From Aquimarina agarilytica ZC1 (GTDB lineage Bacteria > Bacteroidota > Bacteroidia > Flavobacteriales > Flavobacteriaceae), in NCBI RefSeq assembly GCF_000255455.1, contig NZ_JH621246.1:112969-176968 (forward strand): a stretch of 64,000 nt of DNA, in the 5' to 3' direction. Within the stretch, counting starts at the first letter, position 1. Every line of letters starts with the position of its first letter. Shown here piece by piece: positions 54,503 through 61,916 of this stretch. The notes beneath the pieces were generated by a model. That model saw only the letters and a program-made list of their open reading frames with translations. It was not told the origin of the DNA and searched no databases. Both the position numbers and the translations under genes were made by a program.

Positions 54503-55024
54503 ATGAATTCAAAAAAGCTTTTCGGAATCTCACTCTTTCTTATAGGAATTTTCTCCACTTATTCACAAGAAAACACTCAGCAAACTAATTTTTGGGATAA
54601 TGTTCGTTATGGAGGTAGTTTAGGGCTTGATTTTTCGAATAATGTAACCAGCGTTATTGTCTCTCCTTCGGCTGTATACCAATTTAATCCGAAATTTTCC
54701 GCTGGAGCTGGAATAAATTTTGGTTATACCCGCTTTAAACGTAACGATGTAAATCAATACAATTATGGAGCCTCACTAATTAGTCTTTACAATCCTATTA
54801 CAGCACTACAATTATCTGCCGAACTAGAACAAACTTTTGTAAATTCCTCTGCTACTATAGCTGGTGAAAAAATAAAAAACAACTTCAATTTCCCTGCGCT
54901 TTATTTAGGCGCCGGATACCGCTTGGGAAATGTTGCTATAGGTGCTCGATATGATGTGCTTTACAAAGAAAACAGAAGCATTTACGCCTCGGCCATTTCT
55001 CCTTTTGCAAGGGTTTATTTTTAG
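54503..55024 (+). CDS. Small outer-membrane beta-barrel protein
   Basis: 173 residues: signal peptide to about residue 20 (FSTYSQ), then eight or so amphipathic strands (GGSLGLDFSNN, KFSAGAGINFGYTRF, ALYLGAGYRLGNVAIGARYDV) and a C-terminal aromatic residue (ARVYF), as in small OmpW/OmpX-like barrels. Similar proteins in Flavobacteria are sometimes annotated as 'alpha-ketoglutarate decarboxylase' only because they sit beside sucA; nothing enzymatic is visible here. Confidence 0.75.
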   Translation: MNSKKLFGISLFLIGIFSTYSQENTQQTNFWDNVRYGGSLGLDFSNNVTSVIVSPSAVYQFNPKFSAGAGINFGYTRFKRNDVNQYNYGASLISLYNPITALQLSAELEQTFVNSSATIAGEKIKNNFNFPALYLGAGYRLGNVAIGARYDVLYKENRSIYASAISPFARVYF

Positions 55025-55038
55025 GTTAGATGTTAGAT
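55025..55038 (+). repeat. Two GTTAGAT heptamers after the barrel gene
   Basis: GTTAGAT twice in phase directly after the stop codon. Too short to mean much alone, but of the same 7-nt period as the arrays elsewhere. Confidence 0.5.
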
Positions 55039-55722
55039 AAAAATAAATTCTATATTCTCTTATTGCCCTTGCCTTCACATATTTTAAAACATATGAGTTC
55101 ACAAATAAGCAGATGCTAAAAGATAAATAATTGCGATTTACGAATCCGTAAAATCAAGGAACAATTTTTCATACAGATAAATTCACTTTTAAATTAGGAA
55201 TCTATCAGTTTAATTATCGATGCTTATTACAAAAAAAAAGAGCTAAAACAGTTGTTTTTATATTACACCCAATGTTTGTTTATGATCTTGGTTTTCCAGT
55301 TACTCCCGATAATACGGAAAATTATGATGTGTTAATCTGTGTTGCAAATTGACCTAATATACGTGTTGAAGCGTGGGACACGCTACTAAAAGCCCGAGCA
55401 ATTGAAAATCAACACTATTGGAGTAACTATAATAAGGAATAGACTCTAATAATTTACATTATATAGACTATTCTAACTCATATGATCCTCTTGGAAAGCA
55501 ACCTTTGAAAACAAATGAAAAAAACTTCCTTTTTTAAAATGATAGAAATGATTTTACTTTTCATCAACTCACGAGATTTTGATTAATCTTTATATCCAAA
55601 TTAGTAGGATTGTTAAAAGACTTTACAAGTGTGATTACACCTACAATTTTAAGGTTTTATACAATTTTTACAAAAAAACGAGTTATTGAATAAAAACAAA
55701 ACCAAACAAAACCAAACAGTAA
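55039..55722. other. Gene-poor region with a decayed gene
   Basis: About 680 bp between the barrel gene and the GH5-like gene. The middle holds remains of a nitrilase-type gene (55262-55590). Just before the GH5 start there is a 10-nt tandem repeat, ACCAAACAAA (55701-55719). I see nothing else. Confidence 0.65.
55262..55590 (+). pseudogene. Remnant of a carbon-nitrogen hydrolase (omega-amidase/nitrilase)
   Basis: In the frame at about 55276-55440 one reads FVYDLGFPVTPDNTENYDV, LICVAN, then a TGA where the family has Trp (ANWP), then PNIRVEAWDTLLKARAIENQ, and a stop. This is the ICYDLRFPV...YDVLIYVANWP..R..AWDTLLKARAIEN core of YafV-type omega-amidases. One extra T seems to have shifted the catalytic Cys codon (GTTTGT) out of frame just before YDL. 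Further on, DRNDFTF at about 55541-55561 matches the family's C-terminal DRDDFT. Multiple stops and shifts make it a dead gene; the 5' half is missing or unrecognisable. Confidence 0.82.
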
Positions 55723-57219
55723 ATGAAACTAAACTCATTATTATTTACATCGCTTGCTATGTTATCATTAGCGACCGTAGGTCAAACCGAAAAGCAACCA
55801 ATAAAAGAAGACACTTGGCATAACCCCATAAATTACAAGCAAGAAATAATTGAAAGTATAAAAAAGTCGCCTTTTTTAAAGACAAGTCCAAGTTTTCTAT
55901 TACAAAGAAGTGCTACAGATGTAAAAGCAGTAGCTAGACCTACTTTCCCAGATTTTGAATTTGTGAATGGTATAAACATGGCTTGGGATAAATTTTCAAG
56001 TGACATAGGCTATGAAGTAACTCCCACCTATACTACCGAATACCACCCAAATTGGGCTCATTTTTCAAATGTATTTGAAAGTGTAGCTAATAGTGGAGGA
56101 AATGTAGTTAGATGGTGGTTTCATACCGATGGAGCTACCAGTCCTGTTTTTGATAAAAATGACGAATTTGTTGTTGAAAATCCAGATTTTTTCCTCACTG
56201 ATTTGAAAACTCTTTTAGATTTAGCAGTTGAAAAAAAGATCAAAGTTCAAATTTGTCTATGGTCTTTTGACATGTTAAAAGGTGGCCCAGGTAGATGGCG
56301 TGTAAATTCAGCACGAAATAAAAAAATCCTTACTTCGGATGCACATTTACAAGCTTACCTTGATAATTCGTTGGTGCCTTTAGTAAAAGCTATTGGTAAT
56401 CACCCAGGGTTATATGCATGGGAATTATTTAACGAACCAGAAGGAATGACTACAGAATATGCTAGTCACTGGCCTGATTTTACGGATAAAGTTTCGATTA
56501 CTGATATTCAAAAAACAGTAAATAAAATGGCTTCTGCCATAAGAAATGCACAACCAGGAGTAAAAATTACCAATGGAGCTTTGGGGTTTATATCTGGAGT
56601 CGATAATTTAATTTTCGGCTATCATAACAATTATACTGATGCAAGATTAGCAGAAAAAGGAGGAAAATCCGATGGCTATTTGGATTTCTATAATATTCAT
56701 TATTATGACTGGGCAAAAGAATCAGGTTCTCCATTTCATAATACTTTCGCTAGCACTAATTTAGATAAGCCAACAATTATTGCTGAGTATTATCCACAAG
56801 ATACTTTTGGAGTTACTGTAGATCAATTAGGGCCTGAATTAATAAATAAAGGATGGCATGGTACACTAGTTTGGTCTTGGACAGACAAAGGATGGGATGC
56901 GATGAAAAAAGCAGTTAAAAGCACTACAGAAGCACTAGATGAAATCACCTTAAATATTTCTGATTTTTCTTCCTTGGAATCTAAAATAAGTATTTACCCT
57001 AACCCTGTGGTTGAAGCCGTTAATATTACATCAATTTCAAAGAAAATATCAGAAATAACGATTTGTGATATTGCAGGGAATCATATTTTTAATAAAAAAT
57101 TGAATGGCGCTATTGAAACTACAATAGACCTTACTCGTTTTTTAGCAGGAACATATATTATTTCTTTAAAGAGCGCTAATGTTAGTAAAGTTCTCAAAAA
57201 GAAATTCGTTAAAATATAA
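55723..57219 (+). CDS. T9SS-secreted GH5-like glycoside hydrolase
   Basis: 498 residues. Signal peptide about 1-20; catalytic TIM barrel about 80-405 with NGINMAWDKFSSDIG at its start, the acid/base Glu in LYAWELFNEPEG and the probable nucleophile Glu in PTIIAEYYPQD; C-terminal T9SS type A domain from about 425 (ISIYPNPVVEAVN ... KKKFVKI). Clan GH-A, closest in look to GH5 mannanase or cellulase-family enzymes, but the subfamily cannot be fixed by eye. Predicted surface or secreted polysaccharide degradation. It stands alone, preceded by a pseudogene and followed by a long hairpin. Confidence 0.85.
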   Translation: MKLNSLLFTSLAMLSLATVGQTEKQPIKEDTWHNPINYKQEIIESIKKSPFLKTSPSFLLQRSATDVKAVARPTFPDFEFVNGINMAWDKFSSDIGYEVTPTYTTEYHPNWAHFSNVFESVANSGGNVVRWWFHTDGATSPVFDKNDEFVVENPDFFLTDLKTLLDLAVEKKIKVQICLWSFDMLKGGPGRWRVNSARNKKILTSDAHLQAYLDNSLVPLVKAIGNHPGLYAWELFNEPEGMTTEYASHWPDFTDKVSITDIQKTVNKMASAIRNAQPGVKITNGALGFISGVDNLIFGYHNNYTDARLAEKGGKSDGYLDFYNIHYYDWAKESGSPFHNTFASTNLDKPTIIAEYYPQDTFGVTVDQLGPELINKGWHGTLVWSWTDKGWDAMKKAVKSTTEALDEITLNISDFSSLESKISIYPNPVVEAVNITSISKKISEITICDIAGNHIFNKKLNGAIETTIDLTRFLAGTYIISLKSANVSKVLKKKFVKI

Positions 57220-57547
57220 AAGTGCTATAAGAATAGTATTTGTTTTTTTTTATTGTAAAACCACTAAAAGGTAATCAATCGCCGATTACCTTTTAGTGGT
57301 TTTACAATAAGGGTACTTCAGTACTTCATTTGGCAACTATGATCTTAAAAGATTATTATTAGCAGCGATAAGTGCTTTCCTACTTTAATCCTTTTGGATA
57401 TACAATCCTAATATGTTTACTCTAAGAAGAAGTCCCTCCAATTGAAATAAAATCACTAAAAAACTGCAAAATAAAAAAACAACCACCAAACGATGAAATT
57501 TTAGATCTCATATCTAACAGTCTTGCAATCTCTAATCTTAGATAAAA
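57220..57547. other. Intergenic region between the GH5-like gene and prenyl synthase
   Basis: 328 bp. Contains the 27-bp perfect hairpin (57250-57310), a small direct repeat GTACTTCA x2 (57313-57328), and near the right end a loose run of ATCTNA-like words (about 57505-57542) that may be degenerate heptamers. No ORF. Confidence 0.6.
57250..57310. repeat. 27-bp perfect inverted repeat (hairpin)
   Basis: Arms 57250-57276 and 57284-57310 are exact reverse complements (TTATTGTAAAACCACTAAAA and on through GGTAATC) with a 7-nt loop AATCGCC. A T8 run precedes the hairpin but none follows it on the plus strand, so it is not a standard terminator. Confidence 0.93.
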
Positions 57548-58525
57548 CTACACTCTTCTATTCATTAAATAAACACCAAAATCAATAAGCAATTGTTTAT
57601 TTTCCTGAGAAATAGCTAATGTATCCACTTTTTCAAAAGCCTTCTCGGTATATTCTTTTATTAATTTCTGAGTAGCTTCGGCTGCATTAGTTTCTATAAA
57701 TAATTGCTTTGCATTTTCTATTTTACCAACAGCCCCCCCATCAAATGCATCTGAAAACAAGTATAATAATTCTTTTTTCTGCGAAGTCGAACCTAGCTCT
57801 ATCGCTTTTAAATACAGATAGGTTTTTTTATTCTCAATAATATCACCTCCCACTTGCTTCCCAAAAGTTTCAGGATTTCCAAAAGCATCTAAATAATCAT
57901 CTTGTAACTGAAATGCAATTCCTAATAATTTTCCATATTCATAAATGGCTTCCTGCTCTTTTTGATCTCTTTCGGCTACAATGGCTCCCATTTGAAATGC
58001 CGCCCCTACTAAAACTGCTGTTTTAAAGGTAATCATGTGCAAATACTCATCTTGTGTTACATCTGACCTGGTCTCAAAATCCACATCGTACTGCTGCCCC
58101 TCACACACTTCCAAGGCGGTCTTTGAAAACAATTTAGCCAATTGCAAAAATAATTCAGGCGCATAGGCCTCAAAATTTTGATAAGCCTGAATCAACATGG
58201 CATCACCAGATAATATCCCGGTATTTATATCCCATTTTGTATGTACTGTTGCTTTTCCTCTTCGCAAAGGAGCGGCATCCATAATATCATCATGTACTAA
58301 CGAAAAATTATGAAATACCTCAACCGCTAATGCTGCCGGCAAAGCTTCTTCGGGCGTAGACCCAAAAATATCCGCCCCCATTAAAGTCAATATTGGCCGA
58401 ATTCGTTTACCTCCTAAATTTAGAATATAATGTATGGGTTCATACAAATTAACGGGTTCTACTACTCGATTATTTTGAGCTAAATATTCTAAAAATTGTT
58501 GTTGGTACAGAGAAAGTTTATCCAC
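57548..58525 (-). CDS. Polyprenyl synthetase (trans-isoprenyl diphosphate synthase)
   Basis: 325 residues. First Asp-rich motif LVHDDIMDAAPLRRG and second FQLQDDYLDAFGN are intact; the residues before the first motif (FHNFSLVHDD) are small-to-medium, consistent with a product longer than C15. Uses isopentenyl diphosphate from the mevalonate route, whose HMG-CoA reductase is at 25 kb. Product (GGPP, or a longer quinone side chain) cannot be assigned by eye. Single gene, divergent from the efflux operon. Confidence 0.9.
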   Translation of the reverse strand: MDKLSLYQQQFLEYLAQNNRVVEPVNLYEPIHYILNLGGKRIRPILTLMGADIFGSTPEEALPAALAVEVFHNFSLVHDDIMDAAPLRRGKATVHTKWDINTGILSGDAMLIQAYQNFEAYAPELFLQLAKLFSKTALEVCEGQQYDVDFETRSDVTQDEYLHMITFKTAVLVGAAFQMGAIVAERDQKEQEAIYEYGKLLGIAFQLQDDYLDAFGNPETFGKQVGGDIIENKKTYLYLKAIELGSTSQKKELLYLFSDAFDGGAVGKIENAKQLFIETNAAEATQKLIKEYTEKAFEKVDTLAISQENKQLLIDFGVYLMNRRV

Positions 58526-58729
58526 AAAAAATATGTTTTCGTCAAAAATAAGCTATTTGTTTAGTCCTATGCAAACAACAAACTACAATGCTTCAAATTC
58601 AATCCCTAAAATCTGGCTTTAAAAATGTCAAAATTAGATTTTTGACCATACAAAAGCCTAATAACTGTCACTTTAAGCATGTTATATGAACACTAGCTTT
58701 TGGTAACGTTAAATTTTTATTAAAACTTA

Positions 58730-58757
58730 GGAAACTTTTATTGTTTTTTAAGTTTCC
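58730..58757. promoter_or_regulatory. Probable TetR operator in the efflux-operon promoter
   Basis: Perfect 8-bp arms GGAAACTT and AAGTTTCC separated by 12 nt, spanning the -33 TTG (58741-58743). The location is ideal for auto-repression by the TetR-type protein encoded immediately downstream. Confidence 0.65.
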
Positions 58758-58769
58758 ACTGTATGTTTG
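58741..58769 (+). promoter_or_regulatory. Promoter of the TetR-TolC-RND efflux operon
   Basis: TTG (58741-58743), 18-nt spacer, TATGTTTG (58762-58769): full Bacteroidetes consensus. The tetR ATG is at 58774, only 4 nt past the -7 element, so the mRNA would be leaderless or nearly so. Confidence 0.75.
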
Positions 58770-58773
58770 TACT

Positions 58774-59397
58774 ATGAATTTAGAATCAAAACTACATCAT
58801 CAAATTATTGAAAAAGCCGCTCAACTATTTCTAAGTCGTGGTTTTAAAAGCGTTACCATGGATGATTTGGCTAGTGAAATGGCTATTTCAAAAAAAACGA
58901 TTTACACTCATTTTAGTACCAAAACAGATTTAGTTGCTAAGGCTTCTGAATTTACATTCAATTTAATTTTAGAAGGAATCATCAACATTAGAGCCCAGGA
59001 ACTTGATCCTATAGAGGAACTGTACGTGATTAATGATTTTGTGCACGAAAATTTAAAAAACGAAGTTTCGGCTCCAGAATATCAATTATGTAAATATTAT
59101 CCTGATATTTTTCACGAGTTAAACCAACGCAAATTTGAAGCCGTACATGATTCTATTATTACCAATTTAAAAAGAGGTATAGAAAGAAAAAGTTACCGAA
59201 GTGATTTACCCATTGAAATTGTAGCTAGGCTTTATTTTTTAAATATTACAGGTTTATGCAATCAAGAAATTTTCCCCAATGAAACCTACAACCCCAATTT
59301 AATTAATCATGCCTATTTAGATTATCATATTAGAGGAATTGCCACAGAAAAAGGGATTAACATATTAACCAACATTCAAAAAGAACGAAACTTATGA
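58774..59397 (+). CDS. TetR/AcrR-family repressor of the efflux operon
   Basis: 207 residues from ATG 58774; an in-frame TTG at 58741 is part of the promoter and is rejected. N-terminal HTH (about 10-55: IIEKAAQLFLSRGFKSVTMD, AISKKTIYTHFSTKTDL) is typical TetR; the remaining helices form the ligand domain. The stop overlaps tolC start by 4 bp. With a palindrome in its own promoter, it likely represses the whole tetR-tolC-adaptor-RND operon until a toxic compound binds. Confidence 0.9.
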   Translation: MNLESKLHHQIIEKAAQLFLSRGFKSVTMDDLASEMAISKKTIYTHFSTKTDLVAKASEFTFNLILEGIINIRAQELDPIEELYVINDFVHENLKNEVSAPEYQLCKYYPDIFHELNQRKFEAVHDSIITNLKRGIERKSYRSDLPIEIVARLYFLNITGLCNQEIFPNETYNPNLINHAYLDYHIRGIATEKGINILTNIQKERNL

Positions 59398-60740
59398 GAC
59401 AAAAAACAAAACTGTTTTGCTTACTCTTTATCGCTTCCTTAGTAATGAATGCCCAGCAAAAAAAGTATACTTTTTCCTTACAGGAAGCCATACAATTTGC
59501 GCTGGACAGCAGTTACACTGCTCTTAATGCAAACAAGGAAGTCGCAAAAGCTTTAAAGCAAAAATGGGAAACCACCGCAATTGGGTTACCTCAAATTAAT
59601 GGCGAAGCCACCTACACTAATCAATTAAAACAACCGGTTAGCTTAATTCCTGCTGAAATCACAGGAGGACCTGCAGGTACTTTTATTCCTGTCATTTTTG
59701 GAGTAGAACAACAAACTTCACTCACCGCTACACTTAGTCAATTAATTTTTGATGGGTCCTACCTCGTTGGACTCGAAGCCGCTTCCGTTTTTGTGGACTA
59801 TACCAATACACAAAAGGAAAGTCAGGATTTAAAAATAATTGAAGGAATTACTAATGCCTATGGAGCCGTTTTGCTTACGCAAGAAAGTATAAACGTATTA
59901 AACCGAAACATTTCCAACCTGGAATCAAACCTAAACGAAACTCAAAAAATTTACGAAAATGGTTTAGGAGAAGAAGAAAGTGTTGAGCAACTCCAAATCA
60001 CGCTATTACAGGTAAAAAATCAATTAAACAACACCCAACGTACCGAAGATATTGCTGTAAAAATGCTTAAACTCGCCTTGGGCATCCCCATTGAAAGCGA
60101 ATTGCTTTTAACAGACAATTTAGAAAGTATTGCCACCATAAAAGCGACATCGGATACTGCTTTTAAACCATTCAATATCATTGGTAACAACAACTTTAAA
60201 TTATCTGAATTACTTGTAGAACAACGCAGATTGGAATTTAAACTCCAAAAAGCTAAGAGATTACCATCGGTAGGCGCTTTTGTAAACCTCGGTACTACTG
60301 CATTTAGGCAAGGCTTTAATTTTTTAGATAGCGATCAACGTTGGTTTGCATCCTCGGTACTTGGGGCAAGTGTTAAAGTTCCTATTTTTACTTCGTTCAA
60401 AAATTCGGCGAGCACAAAAAAAGCTAAACTGGCTTACCAACAAGCACAAATTTCGCATACCGAAAACACCGAACGTATTCAATTGGGCTACAAACAAGCA
60501 AAAAGCAATTATGAATTTGCCATTGATAATTTAAATACACTAAAGCAAAACTTAGCTTTAGCCGAACGTATTGAAAAGAAAAATCAAATCAAATTTAACG
60601 AGGGCTTAGCCTCTAGCTTTGAACTAAGGCAAGCCCAAACGCAATTGTATAGCGCACAACAACAATACCTCCAAGCCCAATTAAAAGTAATTAAGGACAA
60701 CGCCACATTACAATCCATTTTAAATGTATTCAACTTATAG
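59394..60740 (+). CDS. TolC-family outer-membrane efflux protein
   Basis: 448 residues. Signal peptide to about residue 21 (LVMNAQQ), then two OEP repeats of long coiled helices and short barrel strands; YTFSLQEAIQFALDSSYTAL and NGLGEEESVEQLQITLLQVKN are typical. Forms the outer-membrane duct of the tripartite pump with the two genes that follow. Its 3' end is close to the adaptor start (13 bp). Confidence 0.91.
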   Translation: MRQKTKLFCLLFIASLVMNAQQKKYTFSLQEAIQFALDSSYTALNANKEVAKALKQKWETTAIGLPQINGEATYTNQLKQPVSLIPAEITGGPAGTFIPVIFGVEQQTSLTATLSQLIFDGSYLVGLEAASVFVDYTNTQKESQDLKIIEGITNAYGAVLLTQESINVLNRNISNLESNLNETQKIYENGLGEEESVEQLQITLLQVKNQLNNTQRTEDIAVKMLKLALGIPIESELLLTDNLESIATIKATSDTAFKPFNIIGNNNFKLSELLVEQRRLEFKLQKAKRLPSVGAFVNLGTTAFRQGFNFLDSDQRWFASSVLGASVKVPIFTSFKNSASTKKAKLAYQQAQISHTENTERIQLGYKQAKSNYEFAIDNLNTLKQNLALAERIEKKNQIKFNEGLASSFELRQAQTQLYSAQQQYLQAQLKVIKDNATLQSILNVFNL

Positions 60741-60753
60741 CAAACAACGAATT

Positions 60754-61911
60754 ATGAAAAATTTAGTATATCCATTCCTTTTCCTACTCGTAATAGCTTG
60801 TGGAAAAAAAGAAACCACCGTTGCCGATACTATTGCCTCAAATGACATTAAAAGTATTCGAGCAAAAAAGAAAGAGTTAGCTACACAACAGCAAAACATA
60901 ATTGCTCAAATAAAGCAATTAAATACTGCTATTGAAAAGCTTGATCCAAACAAAAAAGTTCCTTTAGTAACTACATTTACAATCAAGGACACCTTGTTTA
61001 ATCATTACATTGAATTACAAGGAAGTTTGCAAACCAAACAAAATTTAGTACTCACCCCTGAATATGCAGGAATTCTATCGCAAGTTTTTGTTAAAGAAGG
61101 TCAATATGTAAACCGCGGGCAAGTTCTAGCTCGTATTGATGATGGAGGTTTATCGCAGCAATTATCTCAAATGGAAATCCAAACACAATTGGCCAAAACC
61201 ACTTTTGAAAGACAAGAGCGCTTATGGAATCAAAAAATTGGTAGCGAAATTCAGTATTTACAAGCAAAAACTGCTTATGAAGCCCAGGAAAAAGCTGTAG
61301 ATCAAATGAAAAGCACCATTGCAAAAACAAGTATAAGAGCTCCTTTTAACGGACGTATTGACGATGTAATTACCGAAAAAGGTGCTGTAGTTGCTCCAGG
61401 ACAAACCCAAGTTTTTAGAATTGTAAATCTAAGCCAAATGTACGTTGAGGCCGAAGTCCCTGAACGTTATGTAAGCACGATAAAAAAAGGCACTAGTGTA
61501 TCTGTGGATATTCCTGTTATTGGAAAAACGCTTAACGCTAAAGTCCGTCAAGCGGGAAGCTTTATAAATCCTGCCAACCGAACTTATAAAGTAGAAGTAG
61601 CCGTACCAAATAAGGAGAAGAATATTAAACCCAATTTAACGGCTAAATTAAAAATCAACGATTACACCAACCCAAAAGCCTTATTGATTCCGCAAAGTTT
61701 AATTTCGGAAAATGCTGCTGGCGATCAATATGTTTTTGCTGTAAACAAAAACAACAAAAACGAAACCATTGCAACGCAAAAAACAATCATTACAGGTCTT
61801 ACACAAGGGAGTTTAGTTGAAGTAATGCACGGTATAAAAGCTGGAGACATATTAGTTAGTGAAGGTGCACGAAGTGTGAAAAATCAACAACCTATCGAGG
61901 TTTTAAACTAA
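60754..61911 (+). CDS. RND efflux periplasmic adaptor (HlyD/AcrA type) lipoprotein
   Basis: 385 residues from ATG 60754 (a longer frame starts inside tolC). Lipobox LLVIACGKK (Cys about 16) anchors it to the membrane. A short coiled helix (about 30-65), a biotinyl-lipoyl-like hairpin domain (GILSQVFVKEGQYVNRGQVL, IRAPFNGRIDDVITEKGAVV), and a beta-barrel/MP domain follow. It bridges TolC and the RND permease, which begins 5 bp downstream. Confidence 0.92.
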   Translation: MKNLVYPFLFLLVIACGKKETTVADTIASNDIKSIRAKKKELATQQQNIIAQIKQLNTAIEKLDPNKKVPLVTTFTIKDTLFNHYIELQGSLQTKQNLVLTPEYAGILSQVFVKEGQYVNRGQVLARIDDGGLSQQLSQMEIQTQLAKTTFERQERLWNQKIGSEIQYLQAKTAYEAQEKAVDQMKSTIAKTSIRAPFNGRIDDVITEKGAVVAPGQTQVFRIVNLSQMYVEAEVPERYVSTIKKGTSVSVDIPVIGKTLNAKVRQAGSFINPANRTYKVEVAVPNKEKNIKPNLTAKLKINDYTNPKALLIPQSLISENAAGDQYVFAVNKNNKNETIATQKTIITGLTQGSLVEVMHGIKAGDILVSEGARSVKNQQPIEVLN

Positions 61912-61916
61912 AAACT

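Noticed and set aside
54503-55024. Alpha-ketoglutarate decarboxylase
   Set aside because: This label is sometimes given to such genes by position next to sucA, but the protein is a signal-peptide-bearing small beta-barrel with no cofactor motif.
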